From an uncultured Caulobacter sp. (GTDB lineage Bacteria > Pseudomonadota > Alphaproteobacteria > Caulobacterales > Caulobacteraceae), in the NCBI RefSeq assembly GCF_937900395.1, contig NZ_CALCDX010000077.1, positions 1-15,311 of the forward strand: a stretch of 15,311 nt of DNA. Reading direction: 5' to 3'. The translations under genes were made by a program, and so were the position numbers. Below the pieces are notes generated by a model, which was given only the letters and a program-made list of their open reading frames with translations, made no database searches and was not told the origin of the DNA. Positions 9,110 through 15,311 of this stretch are shown here, piece after piece; the first letter of the stretch is position 1; the number at the start of each line of letters is the position of its first letter.

Positions 9110-10129
9110 ATGGCCCGAAAAACCAGCACGCAGAACCGGCGCAGGCGCCACCGCATCCTCGGCCTCATCGCGGCCGGGGCGATGGCCGTCGTGGTCGCCC
9201 TGGTGGTGGCGATCATCGTGGTGGTGATGCGCAAGCCGGCGTCGCCGCCGTCGGCGGTGCCGCCCACCGCCGTCCCGCCGACCAGCGTGCCGGGCGGCAA
9301 GAAGCCGCGGCCGGAGTTCCAGGACGCCAGCTGCCCGGACGTCAACTTGATCGCCATCCCGGGCACCTGGGAGTCCTCACCCACCGACGACCCGCTGAAT
9401 CCCACCCAGTTCCCCATCGCGCTGCTGCGCAACGTCACCGGGCCGCTGCGCGACCAGTTCGGCACCGACCGGTTGGAGATCTACACGGTTCCCTACACCG
9501 CGCAGTTCCACAATCCGCTGTCGGCGGACAAACAGATGTCCTACAACGACAGCCGCGCCGAGGGCACCCGCGGCGCGGTCAGGGCGATCACCGAGATGAA
9601 CGACCGCTGCCCGCTGACCAGTTTCGTGCTGGTCGGGTTCTCGCAGGGGGCGGTCATCGCCGGTGACATCGCCAGCGACGTCGGCAACGGCCGCGGCCCG
9701 GTGGACGAGGACCTGGTGCTGGGTGTGACGTTGATCGCCGACGGCCGCCGCCAGGAAGGGGTCGGCCAGGACGTCGGGCCGAACCCGCCGGGGCAGGGTG
9801 CCGAGATCACCCTGCACGAGGTGCCGGTGCTGTCCGAGTTGGGCCTGACGATGAGCGGTGCGCGCCCGGGCGGGTTCGGGGCGCTGAACAACCGCACCAA
9901 CCAGATCTGCGGGGCCGGTGATCTGATCTGCGCGGCGCCGCAGGGCGCGTTCAGCATCACCAACCTGCCGGGCACCCTGGAAGTGCTGGCCGGCGGGGCC
10001 GGGCAGCCGGTTCACGCGCTGTACAACACGCCGCAATTCTGGAGCTTGGACGGCCAGCCCGCCACGGCGTGGACACTGAATTGGGCGCGGGGTCTCATCG
10101 ACAACGCGCCGCACCCGCAACACGGCTGA
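9110..10129 (+). CDS. culp6: Cutinase-like phospholipase/thioesterase Culp6 (Rv3802c type)
   Basis: This 339-residue serine hydrolase belongs to the cutinase-like proteins. The member beside fadD32 and pks13 (Rv3802c in M. tuberculosis) has phospholipase A and thioesterase activity and is tied to envelope mycolate and phospholipid balance. The N-terminus is basic, followed by one membrane segment (about 17-40, IAAGAMAVVVALVVAIIVVV) and a Pro/Val/Thr-rich linker, so the catalytic domain sits outside the membrane on an uncleaved anchor. The triad is complete: Ser178 in GFSQG, Asp271 in GAGDLICAAP and His302 in QPVHALYNTP, each offset by 3 from the residues reported for Rv3802c. Cysteines near 75/167 and 267/274 suit the cutinase disulfides. 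The ATG has aggaag just upstream and lies 9 bases after the DUF732 gene. Confidence 0.94.
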   Translation: MARKTSTQNRRRRHRILGLIAAGAMAVVVALVVAIIVVVMRKPASPPSAVPPTAVPPTSVPGGKKPRPEFQDASCPDVNLIAIPGTWESSPTDDPLNPTQFPIALLRNVTGPLRDQFGTDRLEIYTVPYTAQFHNPLSADKQMSYNDSRAEGTRGAVRAITEMNDRCPLTSFVLVGFSQGAVIAGDIASDVGNGRGPVDEDLVLGVTLIADGRRQEGVGQDVGPNPPGQGAEITLHEVPVLSELGLTMSGARPGGFGALNNRTNQICGAGDLICAAPQGAFSITNLPGTLEVLAGGAGQPVHALYNTPQFWSLDGQPATAWTLNWARGLIDNAPHPQHG

Positions 10130-10350
10130 GGAAGGGGCACCGCCGGTGGTCGAGCGATTTGGTAGCCACCGCGATTGCGCCTAACATTAAGAAAAAACTA
10201 AGAGCAACCGGGAGTCATCGCCGGTCGGGCGCACCGGCGGGGGTCACCCCGATCTCTGTACCATCTGTGAGGTTTCGGGTGCCCGCGATATGACGGGCGA
10301 AGCGCGGCGACGCCCGGCCCGCGAAGGATGTGTTTCGACAGGAGAGTGGT
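10130..10350 (+). promoter_or_regulatory. Probable promoter region of the fadD32-pks13 operon
   Basis: The 221-base gap has no gene. A candidate SigA-type promoter is ttggta (10159-10164), a 17-base spacer and taacat (10182-10187, fits TANNNT), within an AT-rich patch that stands out locally (10182-10200). A second TANNNT, taccat at 10259-10264, has no good -35. In mycobacteria fadD32, pks13 and accD4 form an operon, and this gap is where its own promoter would sit. The ribosome site aggaga (10340-10345) lies 5 bases before the ATG at 10351. Confidence 0.45.
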
Positions 10351-12240
10351 ATGCCCTTCCATAACCCGTTCATCAAGGACGGACGGATCGTCTTCCCGGA
10401 GGGCGCCAGCCTGGTCAAGCACGTCGAGCGCTGGGCCAAGGTCCGCGGCGACAAGCCGGCCTACCGGTTCCTCGACTTCTCCACCGAGCGCGACGGTGTC
10501 GCCCGGGTGCTGACCTGGGCCGATTTCGGCACCCGCAACCGTGCCCTCGGCGCCCGGCTGCAGCAGGTCACCCAGCCCGGCGACAGGGTGGCGATCCTGT
10601 GCCCGCAGAACCTCGACTACCTCGTCGCCTTCTTCGGCACCCTGTACTCCGGTCGCATCGCGGTGCCGCTGTTCGACCCGTCCGAACCCGGCCACGTGGG
10701 TCGTCTGCACGCCGTGCTCGACGACTGCCAGCCGTCGGCGATCCTGACCACCACCGAGGCCGCCGAGGGCGTGCGCAAGTTCTTCCGCAGCCGTCCGGCC
10801 AAGGAACGTCCCCGTGTCATCGCCGTCGACGCGATTCCCGACGAGGTCGGCGCAACCTGGCAGGTGCCCGAGGCGGTCGAGGACACCATCGCCTACCTGC
10901 AGTACACGTCCGGGTCCACCCGGGTTCCCAGCGGTGTGCAGATCACCCACCTGAACCTGGCCACCAACGTGGTGCAGGTGATCGAGGCGCTGGAGGGTGA
11001 GGAAGCCGACCGGGGGGTGTCCTGGCTGCCGTTCTTCCACGACATGGGCCTGGTCACCGCGCTCCTGCCATCGCTGATCGGCCACTACTTCACCTTCATG
11101 ACACCGGCCGCGTTCGTCCGCCGGCCGATCCGGTGGATGCGCGAGATCGCCCGCCAGCCCGGGGACACCGGCGGCACCATCTCGGTGGCCCCCAACTTCG
11201 CCTTCGATCACGCGGCGGCACGCGGGCTGCCCAAGGAGGGCGAGGAGCCGCTGGACCTGTCCAACGTCAAGGCGATCCTCAACGGCAGCGAGCCGATCTC
11301 GGCGGCCACCGTCCAACGGTTCAATGACGCCTTCGGCCCGTTCGGCTTCCCGCGCAAGGCGATCAAGCCGTCCTATGGGCTGGCCGAGGCCACGCTGTTC
11401 GTCTCGACCACCCCGTCGGCGGACGAGCCGACCATCCTCTCCGTCGATCGCGACGAACTCGCCGCCGGCCGGTTCGTCCCGGTGCCGGACGATTCACCCA
11501 AGGCGGTGGCCCAGGCCGGCGCCGGCAAGATCGGCATCGGTGAGTGGGCGGTGATCGTCGATCACGAGAGCGCCACCGAGTTGCCCGACGGGCAGATCGG
11601 CGAGATCTGGATCAGCGGCAACAACATGGGCTCCGGCTACTGGAACAAACCCGAGAAGACGATCGAGACCTTCCAGAACACCCTGAAGTCGCGGACCAGC
11701 CCCTCCCATGCCGAGGGCGCGACCGACGACGCCACCTGGGTGCGCACCGGTGACCTCGGCGCCTACCACGACGGCGAGCTCTACATCACCGGCCGCACCA
11801 AGGATTTGGTCATCATCGACGGCCGCAACCACTACCCGCAGGATCTGGAGTACTCCGCGCAGGAGGCCAGCAAGGCGGTGCGCACCGGTTTCGCGGCGGC
11901 GTTCTCGGTGCCTGCCAACCAGCTGCCCGACGAGGTGTTCGCCGACGCCCACGCCGGTCTCAAACGGGACCCGAGTGACTCCTCCGAGCAACTCGTGATC
12001 GTGGCCGAGCGGGCCCCCGGTTCGCACAAGATGGATATCGAGCAGGTTGCCGACGCGATCCGGGCCGCCATCGCGGTGCGCCACGGTGTGACCGTGCGGG
12101 ACGTGCTGCTCACCCCGGCCGGCGCGATCCCGCGCACCTCCAGCGGCAAGATCGGCCGCAGTGCCTGCCGGTCGGCCTACCTGGACGGCAGCCTACGGTC
12201 CGGGAAGGTGGCCAACGCCTTCCCGGACGAAGCGGAATGA
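10351..12240 (+). CDS. fadD32: Long-chain fatty acyl-AMP ligase FadD32
   Basis: FadD32 activates the very long meromycolic acid as acyl-adenylate and transfers it to the N-terminal ACP of Pks13, the first step of the final mycolic acid condensation. The 629-residue protein has all adenylate-forming motifs: YTSGST (185-190), the histidine motif LPFFHDMG (226-233), YGLAEATLF (342-350), RTGDLG (465-470), KDLVIIDGRN (484-493) and the A10 lysine (Lys600) in PRTSSGKIG. TGGTISVAPNFAF and the FAAL-type core are kept, with no sign of decay. I choose the ATG at 10351 because aggaga precedes it; an in-frame GTG at 10330 would add seven residues and resembles the annotated start of the M. tuberculosis protein. 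Pks13 follows after 87 bases on the same strand. Confidence 0.97.
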   Translation: MPFHNPFIKDGRIVFPEGASLVKHVERWAKVRGDKPAYRFLDFSTERDGVARVLTWADFGTRNRALGARLQQVTQPGDRVAILCPQNLDYLVAFFGTLYSGRIAVPLFDPSEPGHVGRLHAVLDDCQPSAILTTTEAAEGVRKFFRSRPAKERPRVIAVDAIPDEVGATWQVPEAVEDTIAYLQYTSGSTRVPSGVQITHLNLATNVVQVIEALEGEEADRGVSWLPFFHDMGLVTALLPSLIGHYFTFMTPAAFVRRPIRWMREIARQPGDTGGTISVAPNFAFDHAAARGLPKEGEEPLDLSNVKAILNGSEPISAATVQRFNDAFGPFGFPRKAIKPSYGLAEATLFVSTTPSADEPTILSVDRDELAAGRFVPVPDDSPKAVAQAGAGKIGIGEWAVIVDHESATELPDGQIGEIWISGNNMGSGYWNKPEKTIETFQNTLKSRTSPSHAEGATDDATWVRTGDLGAYHDGELYITGRTKDLVIIDGRNHYPQDLEYSAQEASKAVRTGFAAAFSVPANQLPDEVFADAHAGLKRDPSDSSEQLVIVAERAPGSHKMDIEQVADAIRAAIAVRHGVTVRDVLLTPAGAIPRTSSGKIGRSACRSAYLDGSLRSGKVANAFPDEAE

Positions 12241-12327
12241 CATCGAGAAGGAAGTTCTTCAGTGGACCAGGGTGCGGTTCGACACGTCGGCCGCTGCCGT
12301 GGCGCCCTTCGCACGACGTGAGGTCTC

Positions 12328-15311
12328 ATGTCTGAATCACCTACGCCCGAAACGCCCGACGAGATCACGCTGGCACCCGAACAGGAGTTGACCACTCCCC
12401 GCAACGACATGTCGGTGCCCGAGATGCGGGAGTGGCTGCGCAACTGGGTGGCCAACGCCACCGGGCAGGCACCGGACGCCGTCGACGAGTCCGTCCCGAT
12501 GGTGGAGTTGGGCCTGTCGTCGCGCGACGCCGTCGCGATGGCCAGCGATATCGAGGACCTCACCGGCGTGACGCTGACCGCGACGGTGGCGTTCCGACAC
12601 CCGACCATCGAGTCGCTCGCGACGGTGATCATCGAGGGCGAGCCGGAGCTCGAGGCCGACGGCGACGAGGACTGGACCCGGCGGCGCGACGTCGACGACA
12701 TCGCCATCGTGGGGCTGTCCACCCGGTTCCCCGGGGACATGAACACCCCCGACGAGATGTGGCAGGCGCTGCTGGAGGGCCGCGACGCCATCACCGATCT
12801 GCCCGAGGGTCGCTGGTCGGAGTTCATGGACGAGCCGAGGCTGGCCGAGCGGATCGCCAAGGCCCGCACCCGAGGCGGATATCTCAAGGACCTCAAGGGT
12901 TTTGACGCCGAGTTCTTCGCGCTGTCGAAGATGGAAGCCGACAACATGGATCCCCAGCAGCGGCTGGCGCTCGAGCTGACCTGGGAGGCGCTGGAGAACG
13001 CCCGCATCCCGGCGTCCAGCCTGCGCGGCGGCAGCGTCGGGGTGTACATCGGCAGCTCCACCAACGACTACAGCTATCTGGCGATGATGGATCCGCGCAC
13101 CGCGCATCCCTACGCGATCACCGGCACCGCGAGCTCGATCATCGCCAACCGGGTGTCCTACTTCTACGACTTCCGCGGTCCCTCGGTGGCCGTCGACACC
13201 GCCTGCTCCAGCTCGCTGGTGGCCGTGCACTCCGGTGTGCAGGCGCTGCGCACCGGTGAGGCCGACGTGGTGGTGGCCGGCGGCGTCAACGCGCTGGTGA
13301 CCCCCGCGGTCACGCTGGGCTTCGACGAGGTCGGTGGCGTGCTGGCCGCCGACGGGCGGATCAAGTCGTTCTCCTCCGACGCCGACGGGTACGCCCGCTC
13401 GGAGGGCGGCGGCGTGGTCGTGCTCAAGCGGGTGGCCGACGCGCGGCGCGACGGTGACGAGATCCTCGCCGTGATCGCGGGCAGCGCGGTCAACCACGAC
13501 GGCCGGTCCAACGGCATGCTCGCGCCGAACCCGGACGCCCAGGCCGAGGTGCTGCGCAAGGCCTACCACGACGCGGGCATCAACCCGCGCACCGTGGACT
13601 ACATCGAGGCGCACGGCACCGGCACGATCCTGGGCGACCCGATCGAGGCCGACGCGCTGGGCCGGGTGGTCGGCCGCGGCCGCCCCGCCGATCAGCCCGC
13701 ACTGCTCGGTGCGGTGAAATCCAATGTGGGGCATCTGGAGTCGGCGGCCGGCGCGGCCAGCCTGGCCAAGGTGGCGCTGTCTCTGAGCCGCAACAAGGTT
13801 CCCCCGTCCATCAACTACGCCGGACCAAACCCCTACATCGACTTCGACGCTGTCCGGCTCAAGGTGGCCGACACCGTCACCGACTGGCCGCGCTACAGCG
13901 GGCACGCGATCGCGGGCGTATCGGGGTTCGGTTTCGGCGGCGCCAACGCGCATCTGGTGCTGCGTGAGGTGCTGCCCTCGGATCTCGTTGAGCCCGAGCC
14001 GGACTCGGAACCCGGCGGGGAACAGGTCGCGCCGGTCGCTGACGCCGTCTATGTCGGCGGGGTGTTGGTCGAGGACGACGACGAGGACGAGCTCGTCGCC
14101 ACCTACGACTACGAGGCCGCCGAGTACGGATCCGGTGACGCCGAGCCGGAACTGCCCGGCCTCACCGACGAGGCGCTGGAACTGCTCGAGGCCGCGCGCG
14201 CCGACTGGGAGGCGGCCGACAAGCCGGTTCCCGTTGTGCCGATTACCGTTTCGGGATTCCTGACCTCGCGCAAGCGCGCCACCGCCGCCGAACTCGCGGA
14301 CTGGGTCGACGGCCCGGCGGGCCGGGCGGCGTCGCTGGAGTCCATCGGCCGCTCGCTGTCGCGGCGCAACCACGGCCGCTCCCGCGCGGTCGTCATGGCC
14401 CACGACCACGACGAGGCGGTCAAGGGCCTGCGGGCGATCGCCGACGGCAAGCAGAGCCCGCTGGTGTTCAGCGCCGACGGACCGGTGAGCAACGGCCCGG
14501 TGTGGGTGCTGGCCGGTTTCGGTGCCCAGCACCGCAAGATGGGCAAGAACCTCTACCTGCGCGACGAGGTGTTCGCCGAGTGGATCAACAAGGTGGACAG
14601 CCTCATTCAGGACGAGCGCGGCTATTCGATCCTCGAGCTGATCCTCGACGACTCGGTCGACTACACCGAGGAGACCTGCCAGTACCCGATCGAAGTCGTG
14701 CAGCTGGTGATCTTCGCGATCCAGATCGCGCTGGGTGAGCTGCTGCGCCACCACGGTGCCAAACCCGCCGCGGTGATCGGCCAGTCGCTCGGTGAGGCCG
14801 CGGCGGCCTACTTCGCCGGCGGCTTGTCGCTGGCCGACGCCACCCGCACCATCTGCGCGCGTTCGCACTTGATGGGCGAGGGCGAGCAGATGCTCTTCGG
14901 TGAGTACATCCGGCTGATGGCGCTGGTGGAGTATTCCGCCGACGAGATCAAGACGGTGTTCTCCGACTTTCCCGATCTGGAGGTGTGTGTCTACGCCGCG
15001 CCGAACCAGACCGTGATCGGCGGTCCGCCCGCACAGGTGGATGCGATCATCGAACGGGCCGAGGCCGAGGGCAAGTTCGCCCGCAAGTTCCAGACCAAGG
15101 GCGCCAGCCACACCACCCAGATGGACCCGCTGCTGGGCGAGCTGGCCGCCGAACTGCAGGGCATCGAACCCCGTCCGTTGCACATCGGCTACTTCTCCAC
15201 CGTCCATGAGGGCGGCTACATCCGCCCGGGCGGCGAGCCGATCCACGGCGTCGACTACTGGAAGAAGGGGCTGCGGCACAGCGTCTACTTCACCCAGGGC
15301 ATCCGCAACGC
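12328..15311 (+). CDS. pks13: Polyketide synthase Pks13, N-terminal 994 codons (continues past the window)
   Basis: Pks13 is the type I polyketide synthase that condenses the meromycolyl chain from FadD32 with a carboxylated C24-C26 acyl chain to give the alpha-alkyl beta-keto precursor of mycolic acids. The ATG at 12328 follows gagg at a 5-base spacing. Visible domains are: N-terminal ACP with the phosphopantetheine serine in ELGLSSRDAV (Ser65); ketosynthase with Cys293 in DTACSSSL, His429 in EAHGTGT and His469 in SNVGHLES; a long acidic linker (about 550-625); and acyltransferase with Ser820 in GQSLGEA and His928 in GASHTTQ. The second ACP and thioesterase lie beyond the right edge; family length is about 1730-1820 residues. 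The frame is open throughout. It is the third gene after culp6 in the conserved mycolate locus; accD4 would be expected next. Confidence 0.96.
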   Translation, partial: MSESPTPETPDEITLAPEQELTTPRNDMSVPEMREWLRNWVANATGQAPDAVDESVPMVELGLSSRDAVAMASDIEDLTGVTLTATVAFRHPTIESLATVIIEGEPELEADGDEDWTRRRDVDDIAIVGLSTRFPGDMNTPDEMWQALLEGRDAITDLPEGRWSEFMDEPRLAERIAKARTRGGYLKDLKGFDAEFFALSKMEADNMDPQQRLALELTWEALENARIPASSLRGGSVGVYIGSSTNDYSYLAMMDPRTAHPYAITGTASSIIANRVSYFYDFRGPSVAVDTACSSSLVAVHSGVQALRTGEADVVVAGGVNALVTPAVTLGFDEVGGVLAADGRIKSFSSDADGYARSEGGGVVVLKRVADARRDGDEILAVIAGSAVNHDGRSNGMLAPNPDAQAEVLRKAYHDAGINPRTVDYIEAHGTGTILGDPIEADALGRVVGRGRPADQPALLGAVKSNVGHLESAAGAASLAKVALSLSRNKVPPSINYAGPNPYIDFDAVRLKVADTVTDWPRYSGHAIAGVSGFGFGGANAHLVLREVLPSDLVEPEPDSEPGGEQVAPVADAVYVGGVLVEDDDEDELVATYDYEAAEYGSGDAEPELPGLTDEALELLEAARADWEAADKPVPVVPITVSGFLTSRKRATAAELADWVDGPAGRAASLESIGRSLSRRNHGRSRAVVMAHDHDEAVKGLRAIADGKQSPLVFSADGPVSNGPVWVLAGFGAQHRKMGKNLYLRDEVFAEWINKVDSLIQDERGYSILELILDDSVDYTEETCQYPIEVVQLVIFAIQIALGELLRHHGAKPAAVIGQSLGEAAAAYFAGGLSLADATRTICARSHLMGEGEQMLFGEYIRLMALVEYSADEIKTVFSDFPDLEVCVYAAPNQTVIGGPPAQVDAIIERAEAEGKFARKFQTKGASHTTQMDPLLGELAAELQGIEPRPLHIGYFSTVHEGGYIRPGGEPIHGVDYWKKGLRHSVYFTQGIRN

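Noticed and set aside
10330..10350. GTG at 10330 as the fadD32 start
   Set aside because: It would place the good ribosome site aggaga inside the coding region. The ATG at 10351 has ideal spacing, though the longer form cannot be excluded.
12337..15279. Long minus-strand ORF of 980 codons opposite pks13
   Set aside because: It lies fully antisense to pks13, whose plus-strand frame shows ACP, KS and AT motifs. The antisense product is a His/Gly/Val/Arg-rich shadow typical of GC-rich DNA with no domain signature.
6912..15311. Horizontal transfer of a mycolate locus into Caulobacter
   Set aside because: No integrase, transposase, tRNA site or direct repeats are seen; ligA would be destroyed; four unrelated scraps lie at the join; and the locus works only with many other mycobacterial genes.

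Overview
The window is a hybrid. Bases 1 to about 6911 read as a high-GC alphaproteobacterial chromosome of the Caulobacter type. Bases from about 7771 to the right edge read as a mycobacterial chromosome, closest to rapidly growing Mycolicibacterium by my memory of the proteins. Between them lie about 860 bases made of short, unrelated gene scraps. I read the whole as two genomes joined by a misassembly or contamination event, not as one biological locus. The genus assignments rest on recognised proteins and gene order, not on a database search.

Left block (1-6911): REP-like palindromes at the edge; a secreted S9-family serine peptidase on the minus strand (85-2181); a divergent intergenic region; then, all on the plus strand, lpxC, bamD, recN and the first 154 codons of ligA. 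This order is the familiar caulobacterial continuation of the division and envelope cluster downstream of ftsZ. lpxC commits precursors to lipid A, bamD builds the outer membrane, and recN and ligA serve DNA repair and replication. A terminator-like hairpin follows bamD, and a palindromic element with exact 27-base arms lies between recN and ligA.

Patchwork (6912 to about 7770): in order, the tail of an AAA-type ATPase, an internal piece of a LivM-type amino-acid permease, the C-terminus of an unidentified protein on the minus strand, and a piece of a SnoaL/DUF4440-type (SgcJ-like) protein. None is complete. Three of the joins happen to keep frame, which creates artificial ORFs (6450-8405 and 7588-8565) that a gene caller would report as real proteins.

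Right block (about 7771-15311): the mycolic-acid condensation locus in its conserved order. It holds fbpD (MPT51, lacking its own signal peptide here), a DUF732 lipoprotein, culp6 (the Rv3802c-type cutinase/thioesterase), fadD32 and the first 994 codons of pks13 (N-terminal ACP, KS and most of AT), which runs off the right edge. FadD32 activates the meromycolate chain and loads it on Pks13, which condenses it with a carboxylated fatty acid. Antigen-85-type proteins act later outside the membrane. No RNA genes, CRISPR arrays, transposases or phage genes were seen, and I found no credible new biological system. The notable result is the chimeric structure itself.
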